A DNA stretch of 64,000 nt from the NCBI RefSeq assembly GCF_002217755.1, contig NZ_BCFL01000020.1, positions 372,001 to 436,000 on the forward strand. The letters run 5' to 3'. Source of the DNA: Streptomyces hyaluromycini. Its GTDB lineage: Bacteria > Actinomycetota > Actinomycetes > Streptomycetales > Streptomycetaceae. Each line of letters starts with the position of its first letter. Positions within the stretch are counted from its first letter, which is position 1. The translations under genes were made by a program, and so were the position numbers. The notes below the pieces were generated by a model. The model did not search any database. It was not told the DNA's origin and worked only from the letters and a program-made list of their open reading frames with translations. Shown here piece by piece: positions 14,722 to 23,353 of this stretch.

Positions 14722-17700
14722 CGCGGCGGGCTCCCTCGGGGTCGTAGAGGACGGGACCGGCGACGGTCACCGGCAGCAGCCGGTCGCCGACGGGGGCGTA
14801 GAGGCGTTCGCCGATACGGTCCCGGCCGCCCTTGACCAGGGCGAGCGCGAAGGTCCGGCCGAGCGCGGCGCTGCGGTAGCTGGAGGTGACGTGGCCGAGC
14901 ATCGGCACGGGCGGGGCGGGCAGTTCGCTGTCGGCGACCAGGTGGGTGCCTTCGGGAAGGAAGACGGCGGGGTCATCCGTCAGCAGGGCGACCAGGTGCT
15001 TGCGGTCGGGGCGGACGCTGTCGGCGCGGGCGTAGGAGCGCTTGCCGATGAAGTCGGGCTTCTTCTTCGACACCGCCCAGCCCATGCCGAGGTCCTGCGG
15101 GGTGACCGTGCCGTCGGTGTCCTGGCCGACGATCGGGTAGCCCTTCTCCGCGCGCAGCACGTGCATGGTCTCGGTGCCGTACGGGGTGATGCCGTACGGC
15201 GCGCCCGCCTCGTACAGCGCCTCCCACAGCGGGACGGCCTGCCACGGCGACACGTTGATCTCGTAGGCGAGTTCGCCGGAGAAGCTGATCCGGCAGACGC
15301 GGGCGTCGATGCCGGCGACGGTGGTCTCCCGCCAGGCCATGAACGGGAAGTCCTCGTTGGACACGGCCAGTGCGGGCGCGAGCGAGCCGAGGACCGCGCG
15401 GGACTGCGGGCCGACCAGGGCGACGGTCGCCCAGTGCTCGGTGACCGAGGTGCAGTGCACCCGCAGGTCGGGCCACTCGGTCTGCAGCCACTCCTCCATC
15501 CAGTCCAGGACGGCCGCCGCGTTGCCGGTCGTGGTGGTGACCAGGAACCGGTCGGGGGCGAGCCGGATGACCGTGCCGTCGTCGAACACCATCCCGTCCA
15601 GGCGGCACATCACGCCGTAGCGGATCATGCCGACCTTCAGGTTGCTCATCATGTTCGTGTAGAGCCGGTCGAGGAAGAGCGCCGCGTCCGGGCCCTGGAC
15701 GTCGATCTTGCCGAGGGTGGAGGCGTCCATGAAGGCGACGCCCTCGCGGGCGGCGCGGCACTCGCGCAGCACGGCGCTCTCCATGTCCTCGCCGTCCAGC
15801 GGGTAGTACCAGGGCCGCTTCCACTGTCCGACGTTCTCGAAGAGCGCGCCGTGCCCGACGTGCCAGTCGTGCAGGGCTGTGGTGCGGATCGGGTCGAGCA
15901 TGGCGCCCCGGTCGCGGCCGGCGAGGGCGGCGAAGGAGACGGGGGTGTACGGCGGCCGGAAGGTGGGCAGGCCGAGCGCCGAGACGTCCACGCCGAGGAG
16001 TTCGGCGACGACCCCGCTCGCCAGCACGCCACCGGTCCGGCCCTGGTCGTTGGCGGTGCCGGCCGTGGTGTAGCGCTTGGTGTGCTCCACCGAGCGCAGG
16101 CCCGCGCCGGTCGCGCGCGCGAGGTCGTCCACCGTGACGTCGCGCTGGAGGTCGACGAACCGGGGAGCCTCACCGGGGACGCTGAAGACCTGCATGGGCG
16201 GGGTGTACGGCTGCGGGGCCACGGCGGGGAGGGCGGGGGTCCCGGCGGTGTAGCCCTCCGCCTCCACCGCGCGGGTGCCGGCCTTCGTTCCCTCGACGAG
16301 GGCCGTGGCGAGGTCGAACGCCCCGTTCGCGGCGCCCGCGACCGCCACCGCCTGACGGCAGCTGTCGGGCACGAACGTGCCGAGCACCTCGTCGTAACGG
16401 AGCTTGCCGCCCGCCTGGCTGAACAGGTGCGCGACCGGGTTCCAGCCGCCGGAGACGAGGAGCAGGTCGGCGGCGAACTCCCGCTGTGTGCCGGTGCCTT
16501 CGTACGGGGCGACGGTCACGGCGGTGAGCCGCTCGCGGCCCGCCGTGCCGGTGACCGCGTGCCCGGGCAGCACCTCGATCCCGGCGGACCGGGCCCGCTC
16601 GGCCCACTGGCCCGGTTCGGGCCGGGTGTCGACGATCGCGGCGATGCCGACTCCGGCCGCCGCGAGGTCGAGGGCGGCCGCGTAGGCGCTGTCGTTGGTG
16701 GTGAGGACGACCGCCTGCCGGCCGGGGAGCACGGCGTACCGGTGCAGGTAGGTGCGGGCCGAGGTCGCCAGCATCACACCGGGGCGGTCGTTGTCACCGA
16801 ACGCCACGGAGCGCTCGTGGGCGCCGGTGGCGAGGACGACGTGCCGGGCGCGGATCCGCCAGACGCGTTCGCGGGAGACGTTCGGTGGGGCGTCGGCGCC
16901 GAGGTGGTTGGTGCGGCGCTCGACGGCGAGGAGGTGGTTGTCGTCGTAGTGGCCGAAGACGGTGGTGCGGGGCAGGACGCGTACCTCGGGGGCGGCTTCG
17001 AGGCGGGTGCGGGTGGCCGCGACCCAGTCGAGGTGCTCGCCGGTGCCGAGCAGGCTGCCGCCGGGTTCGGGCTGGTCGTCGGCGAGGATGACGCGGGCGC
17101 CGCTGGAGGCTGCCGCCGCCGCTGCCGCGAGGCCGGCCGGGCCCGCGCCGACCACCAGGAGGTCGCAGTGGGCGTGTACGGCGTCGTAGCGGGCCGGGTC
17201 GGGGGTGGTGGCGAGGCGGCCCTGGCCCGGGAGGCTGGTCGCGACCAGGCCGTCGTGGAGCTCGACGGTGGTGGCGGGGAGCATCGGCTCGGGGAAGGGG
17301 GCCTCGATCTGGACGACCGCGTTGGGTTCTTCGACGCCGGCGGAGAAGATGCCGCGGGGGCGGCCGAGCTTGATGCTGGTGGCTGCTTGGACGACGCCGT
17401 TGGCGAGGAGGGCGGAGGCGAGGGTGTCGCCTTGGTAGCCCTGGTAGTCGGTGCCGTCGAAGGTGAAGGTGAGGGGGGTGGTGCGGTCGATCCGGCCGCC
17501 GGTGGGGGTGCGGAGAGTATGGTCGCCCCCGCCGCCCCTGCCCGTCCCGTCCTGAAGGGGCGCTGCCCCTTCGACCCCGCTGGGGGCTGCGCCCCCAGAC
17601 CCCGCTTCGGCCTGAACGGCCTCGTCCTCAAACGCCGGACGGGCTGAGAGAGCAGACGTCGGCCGTGAAGGCCCCGCCGGACGGGCTGAGAGGGGAGCCG

Positions 17701-17968
17701 TCGGACGCGGCTCTCCCGCCCGGTACACCGTCAGGATCTCGTTCGTCGACGTGTCGCGTACCGCGTTGAACCACCTCCGGCAGCCTGCCGCGTGGCTCCA
17801 GCGCTCCGCGAACGGGCCCTTGGGATTGTCGCGGAAGAACAGATAGCGCGCCCACTCCTCGTCGGTGAGGGAGGCCGGGTCCTCCGGGTACGGCACGTGG
17901 GCCTGGCCGCCGTAGTGGAACTCGGTCTCGTCGCGGGGCCCGCACCACGGGCAGGGGATGAGCAGCAT
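14714..17968 (-). CDS. soxA: Sarcosine oxidase, delta-alpha fusion
   Basis: 1084 aa in one open frame. Residues 1-~88 are a complete delta subunit (MLLIPCPWCGPRDETEF, zinc ligands Cys6, Cys9, His59, Cys63; DNPKGPFAERWSHAAGC). Residues ~89-160 are a Pro/Ala/Gly-rich linker encoded by repeat-like DNA. From ~160 the alpha subunit follows: an N-terminal ferredoxin-like domain (TFTFDGTDYQGYQGDTLASALL), a dinucleotide fold (LLVVGAGPAGLAAAAAAA), then C-terminal folate-binding GcvT domains (GVAFMDASTLGKIDVQGPDA). No in-frame ATG, GTG or TTG precedes the alpha body after the delta domain, so alpha cannot start on its own in this frame. Normally delta (~100 aa) and alpha (~960 aa) are separate. It lies 11 bp after soxB. 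Confidence 0.9.
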   Translation of the reverse strand: MLLIPCPWCGPRDETEFHYGGQAHVPYPEDPASLTDEEWARYLFFRDNPKGPFAERWSHAAGCRRWFNAVRDTSTNEILTVYRAGEPRPTAPLSARPAGPSRPTSALSARPAFEDEAVQAEAGSGGAAPSGVEGAAPLQDGTGRGGGGDHTLRTPTGGRIDRTTPLTFTFDGTDYQGYQGDTLASALLANGVVQAATSIKLGRPRGIFSAGVEEPNAVVQIEAPFPEPMLPATTVELHDGLVATSLPGQGRLATTPDPARYDAVHAHCDLLVVGAGPAGLAAAAAAASSGARVILADDQPEPGGSLLGTGEHLDWVAATRTRLEAAPEVRVLPRTTVFGHYDDNHLLAVERRTNHLGADAPPNVSRERVWRIRARHVVLATGAHERSVAFGDNDRPGVMLATSARTYLHRYAVLPGRQAVVLTTNDSAYAAALDLAAAGVGIAAIVDTRPEPGQWAERARSAGIEVLPGHAVTGTAGRERLTAVTVAPYEGTGTQREFAADLLLVSGGWNPVAHLFSQAGGKLRYDEVLGTFVPDSCRQAVAVAGAANGAFDLATALVEGTKAGTRAVEAEGYTAGTPALPAVAPQPYTPPMQVFSVPGEAPRFVDLQRDVTVDDLARATGAGLRSVEHTKRYTTAGTANDQGRTGGVLASGVVAELLGVDVSALGLPTFRPPYTPVSFAALAGRDRGAMLDPIRTTALHDWHVGHGALFENVGQWKRPWYYPLDGEDMESAVLRECRAAREGVAFMDASTLGKIDVQGPDAALFLDRLYTNMMSNLKVGMIRYGVMCRLDGMVFDDGTVIRLAPDRFLVTTTTGNAAAVLDWMEEWLQTEWPDLRVHCTSVTEHWATVALVGPQSRAVLGSLAPALAVSNEDFPFMAWRETTVAGIDARVCRISFSGELAYEINVSPWQAVPLWEALYEAGAPYGITPYGTETMHVLRAEKGYPIVGQDTDGTVTPQDLGMGWAVSKKKPDFIGKRSYARADSVRPDRKHLVALLTDDPAVFLPEGTHLVADSELPAPPVPMLGHVTSSYRSAALGRTFALALVKGGRDRIGERLYAPVGDRLLPVTVAGPVLYDPEGARRDG
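17535..17700. repeat. Streptomyces-type intergenic repeat translated as the SoxD-SoxA linker
   Basis: The segment contains GCCGGACGGGCTGAGAG twice (17634-17650, 17676-17692) and the run GGGGGCTGCGCCCCC (17582-17596), all features of the GC-rich repetitive elements I know from Streptomyces intergenic DNA. On the minus strand it translates without a stop to ARPAG/SALSARPAFEDEAVQAE-type sequence linking two enzyme subunits. Confidence 0.6.
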
Positions 17969-17979
17969 GGTTGGGCTCC

Positions 17980-19245
17980 CTAGTGGGCCACCGCGGCCGC
18001 GCCGTGCTCGTCGACGAGCGCGCCGGTGGTGAAACGGTCGAGCGAGAAGGGGGCGTTGAGGTGGTGGGGGCTGTCGTGGGCGATGGTGTGGGCGTAGACC
18101 CAGCCGACCCCCGGGGTGGCCTTGAAACCGCCGGTTCCCCAGCCGCAGTTGAGGTACAGGTTGTCCACCGGGGTGAGGCCCACGATCGGTGAGGCGTCGG
18201 GGCTGACGTCGACGATGCCGCCCCAGGTGCGCAGCACGTGGGCGCGCGCGAAGACCGGGAACAGTTCGAGGGCCGCCGCCATCTGCTCCTCGATGATGTG
18301 GAACGCGCCGCGCTGGGTGTAGGAGTTGTACGCGTCGATGCCCGCGCCCATCACGAGTTCGCCCTTGTGCGCCTGGCTGACGTAGACGTGCACCGCGTTG
18401 GACATGACGACGGTGGGGTGGACGGGCTCCAGCAACTCCGACACGAGGGCCTGCAACGGGTGGCTCTGGAGCGGGAGTTCGATGCCGGCCAGCGCGGCCA
18501 GGACCGAGGTGTGGCCGGCCGAGCACAGGGCCACCTTGCCGGCCGCGATCGGGCCGAGGGTCGTCCGGACGCCGACGACCCGGCCGCCCACCACGTCCAG
18601 CCCGGTGACCTCGCAGTTCTGGATGATGTCGATGCCGGCCGCGTCCGCGGAACGGGCGAAGCCCCAGGCCACGTAGTCGTGCTTGGCGATGCCCGCGCGG
18701 GGCTGGTAGGTGCCGCCGAGGACCGGGTAACGCACGTCGGGTGAGGTGTTGACGATCGGGCAGACCTCCTTGACCCCGTCCGCGTCGAGCCACTCCGCGT
18801 CGACGCCGTTGAGGCGGTTGGCCTCGACCCGGCGGACGCTGTCGCGGACGTCCTGGAGGCTGTGGGCGAGGTTCAGGACGCCGCGCTGGGAGAAGAGGAT
18901 CGGGTAGTCGAGTTCCTCCTCCAGGCCCTCCCAGAGTTTCAGCGCGTGTTCGTAGATGCCCGCGCTCTCGTCCCACAGGTAGTTGGAGCGGATGATCGTG
19001 GTGTTGCGGGCCATGTTGCCGCCTGCGAGCCAGCCCTTCTCCAGGACGGCCACATTGGTGATGCCGTGGTTCCTGGCCAGGTAGTGGGCGGTGGCGAGGC
19101 CGTGTCCGCCGCCGCCGACGATGACGACGTCGTACGACCGCCTGGGCTCGGGGGTGCGCCAGAGGAAGTCCGGGTGGTCGGGGAGGTCGGCGCCTGGGGG
19201 TCCCCCCACGCCCGCAGGGCGTAGGGGGCGGGTGCGGGGGCTCAT
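17980..19245 (-). CDS. soxB: Sarcosine oxidase beta subunit
   Basis: 421 aa. FAD-binding DAO fold with YDVVIVGGGGHGLATAHYLAR at residues ~37-57 and VLEKGWLAGGNMARNTTIIRSNYL; C-terminal GGIVDVSPDASPIVGLTPV and LYLNCGWGTGGFKATPGVG complete the DAO domain. Beta is the catalytic flavoprotein of the heterotetrameric enzyme, oxidising sarcosine at noncovalent FAD and passing electrons to covalent FMN. The ATG at 19245 overlaps the glyA stop as ATGA, so it is translationally coupled to glyA; soxDA follows 11 bp downstream. Confidence 0.96.
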   Translation of the reverse strand: MSPRTRPLRPAGVGGPPGADLPDHPDFLWRTPEPRRSYDVVIVGGGGHGLATAHYLARNHGITNVAVLEKGWLAGGNMARNTTIIRSNYLWDESAGIYEHALKLWEGLEEELDYPILFSQRGVLNLAHSLQDVRDSVRRVEANRLNGVDAEWLDADGVKEVCPIVNTSPDVRYPVLGGTYQPRAGIAKHDYVAWGFARSADAAGIDIIQNCEVTGLDVVGGRVVGVRTTLGPIAAGKVALCSAGHTSVLAALAGIELPLQSHPLQALVSELLEPVHPTVVMSNAVHVYVSQAHKGELVMGAGIDAYNSYTQRGAFHIIEEQMAAALELFPVFARAHVLRTWGGIVDVSPDASPIVGLTPVDNLYLNCGWGTGGFKATPGVGWVYAHTIAHDSPHHLNAPFSLDRFTTGALVDEHGAAAVAH

Positions 19246-20525
19246 CGGGCGTCTCCGTCGTGCGAGAGGTGCGGGTAGAGCGGGTGCTTCGCGGCCAGCG
19301 CCTCGGTGCGGGCGCGCAGGGCGGGTACGTCCGGCTCGGGCTGGAGGGCGAGGGCGATCACGTCGGCCACCTCGGCGAAGTCCTCCGCCGTGAAGCCCCG
19401 GGTGGCCAGCGCGGGGGTACCGATGCGCAGGCCGGAGGTGACCATGGGCGGACGCGGGTCGAAGGGGACGGCATTGCGGTTGACCGTGATGCCGATCTCG
19501 TGGAGGAGGTCCTCCGCCTGCCGGCCGTCCAGCGGGGACTCCCGCAGGTCTACCAGGACGAGGTGGACGTCCGTGCCGCCGGTCAGCACCTTCACTCCGG
19601 CCGCGGCCGCGTCGGGCCGGGTCAGGCGCTCGGCGAGGATGCGGGCGCCGGCCAGGGTGCGGGCCTGGCGTTCGGCGAACCCGGGTGACGCGGCGACCTT
19701 GAAGGAGACGGCCTTCGCCGCGATGACGTGTTCCAGCGGGCCGCCCTGCATGCCGGGGAACACCGCCGAGTTGATCTTCTTGGCGAGGTCGGCGTCGTCG
19801 GTGAGGATGACCCCGCCGCGGGGACCGCCGAGGGTCTTGTGCGTGGTCGTGGTCACCACGTGGGCGTGCGGGACGGGACTCGGGTGCAGCCCCGCCGCCA
19901 CCAGGCCCGCGAAGTGCGCCATGTCGACCATGAGCAGGGCACCGACCTCGTCGGCGATCCGGCGGAAGGCCGCGAAGTCCAGCTGCCTCGGGTACGCCGA
20001 CCAGCCCGCGATGATCATCTTCGGGCGGTGTTCCTTGGCGAGGCGCTCCACCTCGTCCAGGTCCACGAGGTTGTCGGTCTCGGAGACGTGGTACGGCACG
20101 ACATTGAGCATCTTGCCGCTGTAGTTGAGGCGCATGCCGTGGGTGAGGTGGCCGCCGTGCGCGAGGTCGAGGCCGAGGATCGTGTCGCCGGGCTGGAGCA
20201 GGGCGAAGAAGACGGCGGTGTTGGCCTGGGCGCCCGAGTGCGGCTGCACGTTGGCGAACCCGGCCCCGAAGAGGGACTTGACCCGCTCGATCGCCAGCCG
20301 CTCGGTGACGTCGACGTGTTCGCAGCCGCCGTAGTAGCGGCGGCCGGGGTAGCCCTCGGCGTACTTGTTGGTGGCCACCGAGCCTTGCGCCTCCATCACG
20401 GCGACGGGCGCGAAGTTCTCGGAGGCGATCATCTCCAGGGTGGACTGCTGCCGGTCCAGCTCGGCACGGAGCGCGGCATGAACCTCGGGGTCGAGCTCGG
20501 CCAGGGGCGTGTTCAACGCGTTCAT
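19242..20525 (-). CDS. glyA: Serine hydroxymethyltransferase
   Basis: 427 aa, standard length. PLP lysine in THVVTTTTHKTLGGPRGG; N-terminal LELDRQ-type start with QQSTLEMIASENFAPVAVMEAQGS, and YYGGCEHVDVTERLAIERVKSLF. It converts glycine plus 5,10-methylene-THF to serine. Placed in front of soxBDAG it consumes both products of sarcosine oxidation, so this is most likely a pathway-dedicated copy rather than the housekeeping one. A hairpin lies between it and the upstream dimethylglycine oxidase gene, which may reduce but not abolish read-through. Confidence 0.97.
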   Translation of the reverse strand: MNALNTPLAELDPEVHAALRAELDRQQSTLEMIASENFAPVAVMEAQGSVATNKYAEGYPGRRYYGGCEHVDVTERLAIERVKSLFGAGFANVQPHSGAQANTAVFFALLQPGDTILGLDLAHGGHLTHGMRLNYSGKMLNVVPYHVSETDNLVDLDEVERLAKEHRPKMIIAGWSAYPRQLDFAAFRRIADEVGALLMVDMAHFAGLVAAGLHPSPVPHAHVVTTTTHKTLGGPRGGVILTDDADLAKKINSAVFPGMQGGPLEHVIAAKAVSFKVAASPGFAERQARTLAGARILAERLTRPDAAAAGVKVLTGGTDVHLVLVDLRESPLDGRQAEDLLHEIGITVNRNAVPFDPRPPMVTSGLRIGTPALATRGFTAEDFAEVADVIALALQPEPDVPALRARTEALAAKHPLYPHLSHDGDAR

Positions 20526-20563
20526 GCGGGTTTCCCGATCCTTTCAAACGACCTTGGCGAGGG

Positions 20564-20582
20564 CGCGCCCCAAAGGGGCGCG
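20564..20582 (-). terminator. Hairpin between dimethylglycine oxidase and glyA
   Basis: CGCGCCCC-AAA-GGGGCGCG, an 8-bp perfect stem with a 3-base loop, followed on the plus side by GGGGAACTGCGCGACCAGCC. This is a recurring Streptomyces intergenic sequence. It is 60 bp after the upstream stop and 39 bp before the glyA start. Confidence 0.6.
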
Positions 20583-20642
20583 GGGAACTGCGCGACCAGC
20601 CACGACGTACCCGCAGCCGAACAACGACGCCACCGCGATCCG

Positions 20643-23108
20643 TCACCCACGGAGCCGACTCATCGCCGGGTCGAACAACGGCTCCTCGGCCACCACCGCG
20701 TCCACACGCCGGTCGAAGTACCCGATCTGCACCCCGGTCCCGGGCACCGCCAGCTCCGTCGGCAGCCACGCGTACGCGATCCCCTTGCCGACCGTGTAGC
20801 CGTAGGCCGCGCTGGTCACGTAGCCGACGGCGCGGTCACCGTCGTACACCGGCTCCTTGCCCATCACGACGGCCCGCGGGTCCTCGATCGTGAGGCAGCT
20901 CAGCCGGCGCCGCACGTCCGCCCCGCGCCGCTCCAGCGCGGCCTTGCCGACGAAGTCGCCCTTGTCGGGCTTGACGGCGAAGCCGACGCCGGCCTCGTAG
21001 GGGTCGTGCTCGTAGGTCATGTCGGTGCCGAAGGAGCGGTAGCCCTTCTCCAGGCGGAGGCTGTTGAAGGCGCCGCGGCCGGCGATGATCCCGCCGAGCG
21101 GCTCGGCCGCCTGCCAGAGGGTGTCCCAGAGCTTCTGGCCCTGGTCGGCGGTGGTGTACAGCTCCCAGCCGAGTTCGCCGACGTACGACAGCCGCATCGC
21201 GGTGACCGGCACCGAGCCGATGTAGGCGCGCTTGGCGCGGAAGTACTTGAGGCCGTCGTTGGAGAAGTCCTCGTCGGTGAGCGGCTGGAGGACCTCGCGT
21301 GCAAGGGGGCCCCAGAGGCCGATGCAGCAGGTGCCGGGGGTGATGTCGCGGACCTGGACGGTGCCTCCCCCAGCTACCGCTGGGAGGTGCCCCCAGGCCG
21401 GGAGGTGGCGGGTGAACCAGTCGAGGTCGAGGTTGCCGTTGGCGCCGACCTGGAAGAGGTCGCGGGCGAGGCGGGCGACGGTGATGTCGCTGCGGATGCC
21501 GCCGTCGCGGTCGAGGAGCAGGGTGTAGGTCACCGAGCCGACGGACTTGGCGACCTTGCCGGTGACCAGGCCCTCCAGGAAGTCGGCGGCGCCGGGGCCG
21601 CTCACCTCCAGGCGCTTGAGGGCGGTCATGTCGTACATCGCGACGGTCTCGCGGGTGACCTGGGCCTCGGCGCCGACGATGGGTGACCAGTAGCGCGCGG
21701 CCCAGTCGTTGGGGGTGGGGATCGAACGGCCTTCGAGCAGGCCCGCGTTCGCCTCGTACCACTGGGGGCGCTCCCAGCCGTTCGCCTCCAGGAAGAACGC
21801 GCCGTGCTCCTGCTGGCGGGCGTGGAAGGGGCTGGTGCGGATCGGGCGCGGCTTCCCGGACGGCTGGAGGGGGTGGAGGATGTCGTAGACCTCGACGAAG
21901 TTCTGGCAGTCGCGGGCCAGGACGTACTCCGGGGCGAGCTGGTGCGGCTCGAAGCGGTTGACGTCGCACTCGTGGAGGTCGAAGGACGAGCAGTGGCCGT
22001 CGACCAGCCACTCGGCGACCGCGCGGCCGACGCCCGCGGAGTGGGTGACCCAGACGGCCTCGGCGACCCAGAAGCCCTTGACGTCCGGGGACTCGCCGAG
22101 CAGCGGGTAGCCGTCGGTGGTGAAGGAGAAGAGGCCGTTGATGCCCTCCTCGACCTTGGCCTCGCGGGTCGCGGGGAGGAGGGACTGGGTCTCGGTCCAG
22201 GCGTCCGCGAAGTCCTCCTCGGTGAACTTCAGGACGGAGGGCATCTGGTCGGCCTCGTCCACGGAGAGGATGTCGTCGGCGGAGACCGGCATGGGGCGGT
22301 GGCCGTAGTAGCCGATGCCGAGGGCGTCGAAGCGGTCGCGGTAGTAGAGGTCGGCGTCCTGGTGGCGCAGGATCGGGCGGACCGCCTCCTCGGTCTGGCC
22401 GGCCAGGGCGGGGACCGGGCCGGTCCAGGCGAGCTGGTGGGCGAGCGGGGTGAGCGGGAGGTTCATCCCGACCATACGGGCGATCTTGGGGCCCCAGATG
22501 CCGGCGCAGCACACGACGATGTCGGCGGGGATCTCGCCCTGGTCGGTCAGCACGGCGGTGACGGCGCCCTCGCTCTGCCGTACGTCCAGGACCTCGTGGC
22601 GGGCGAGGAAGCGGACGCCTCGCTCGGTGGCCCGGCGGATCTGGGCCTCGACGGCGAGGACGGCCTTGGCGAGGCCGTCGGTGGGGACCAGGAGGCCGCC
22701 GAGGACCCGGTCGCGGTTGACCAGCGGGTGCTGTGCCACGCACTCGTCGGGGGTCAGCAGGCGCGCCTCGATGCCCCAGGCGGTGATCCAGCCGTGCCGG
22801 CGGTGGAGTTCGGTGAGGCGCTCGGGGGTGGTGGCCACTTCGAGGCCGCCGACCTGGAGGAAGCAGGGCTTGCCGTCGACGTCGAGGGAGCAGAACTTCT
22901 CGACGGTGTAGCGGGCCAGCTCCGTCATGGTCTTCGAGGGGTTCGTCTGGAAGACCAGGCCGGGGGCGTGTGAAGAGGAGCCCCCCGTGGCCGGAAGGGG
23001 GCCCTGGTCGACCACGGTCACCTCGGTCCAGCCGCGCGCGGAGATCTCGTCCGCGAGGGCCGCTCCCACGACGCCCGCTCCGATGATGACCACTCGGGGT
23101 CCCGCCAT
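20643..23108 (-). CDS. Dimethylglycine oxidase (DAO-GcvT fusion)
   Basis: 821 aa, close to Arthrobacter dimethylglycine oxidase (~830). The N-terminal DAO flavin domain (VVIIGAGVVGAALADEISARG; SSSHAPGLVFQTNPSKTM, with the His that carries covalent FAD in that family) covers residues ~1-400. The FAO_M and GcvT folate domains follow (GRGAFNSLRLEKGYRSFGTDM; FAVKPDKGDFVGKAAL). It demethylates dimethylglycine to sarcosine and channels the carbon to THF as 5,10-methylene-THF. A related sarcosine dehydrogenase role is the main alternative, but sarcosine is already covered by soxBDAG next door. A strong operator-like site is 32-46 bp upstream. Confidence 0.9.
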   Translation of the reverse strand: MAGPRVVIIGAGVVGAALADEISARGWTEVTVVDQGPLPATGGSSSHAPGLVFQTNPSKTMTELARYTVEKFCSLDVDGKPCFLQVGGLEVATTPERLTELHRRHGWITAWGIEARLLTPDECVAQHPLVNRDRVLGGLLVPTDGLAKAVLAVEAQIRRATERGVRFLARHEVLDVRQSEGAVTAVLTDQGEIPADIVVCCAGIWGPKIARMVGMNLPLTPLAHQLAWTGPVPALAGQTEEAVRPILRHQDADLYYRDRFDALGIGYYGHRPMPVSADDILSVDEADQMPSVLKFTEEDFADAWTETQSLLPATREAKVEEGINGLFSFTTDGYPLLGESPDVKGFWVAEAVWVTHSAGVGRAVAEWLVDGHCSSFDLHECDVNRFEPHQLAPEYVLARDCQNFVEVYDILHPLQPSGKPRPIRTSPFHARQQEHGAFFLEANGWERPQWYEANAGLLEGRSIPTPNDWAARYWSPIVGAEAQVTRETVAMYDMTALKRLEVSGPGAADFLEGLVTGKVAKSVGSVTYTLLLDRDGGIRSDITVARLARDLFQVGANGNLDLDWFTRHLPAWGHLPAVAGGGTVQVRDITPGTCCIGLWGPLAREVLQPLTDEDFSNDGLKYFRAKRAYIGSVPVTAMRLSYVGELGWELYTTADQGQKLWDTLWQAAEPLGGIIAGRGAFNSLRLEKGYRSFGTDMTYEHDPYEAGVGFAVKPDKGDFVGKAALERRGADVRRRLSCLTIEDPRAVVMGKEPVYDGDRAVGYVTSAAYGYTVGKGIAYAWLPTELAVPGTGVQIGYFDRRVDAVVAEEPLFDPAMSRLRG

Positions 23109-23139
23109 CGCCCAACCTCCGAACTTGAGACCGGTGCAG

Positions 23140-23154
23140 TTGCTTTGTGCGCAA
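23140..23154. promoter_or_regulatory. Candidate IclR-type operator, dimethylglycine oxidase promoter
   Basis: TTGCT-TTGTG-CGCAA, one mismatch from TTGCG-N5-CGCAA. TGCGCAAC occurs here (23148-23155) and again exactly 19 bp away (23167-23174), the same spacing as in the purU promoter. Confidence 0.55.
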
Positions 23155-23280
23155 CGTGATTCAGGCTGCGCAACTCAATGTGCCCGCCGGAAAGGAGGGG
23201 TGTCAAGAGGGTGGTGACCTAGCGGAACGGCCCGCAGGACGGCCCGCGGAACGGCCCCTGCCGTGGCCGGAAAGCGGCAA

Positions 23281-23324
23281 CGCCCGGCGGGCGGCGCGCA
23301 CAGCTGCGCACCGCCCGCCGGGCG
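23281..23324 (-). terminator. Terminator of the betaine uptake operon
   Basis: Perfect 14-bp arms CGCCCGGCGGGCGG / CCGCCCGCCGGGCG with a 16-base loop, 29 bp beyond the stop of the substrate-binding protein gene. Confidence 0.75.
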
Positions 23325-23353
23325 TCCCGGAACGATTCCTCCCGCGGCCCTCG

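Noticed and set aside
14237..17647. 1136-aa ORF on the plus strand
   Set aside because: Antisense to soxG and the soxDA fusion, whose products match known families along their full length; the ORF is a GC-rich codon-position shadow with Gly/Val/Ala-rich sequence.
18977..20769. Upstream extension of the soxB frame through glyA
   Set aside because: It overlaps glyA completely; the ATGA overlap at 19242-19245 gives a natural start.
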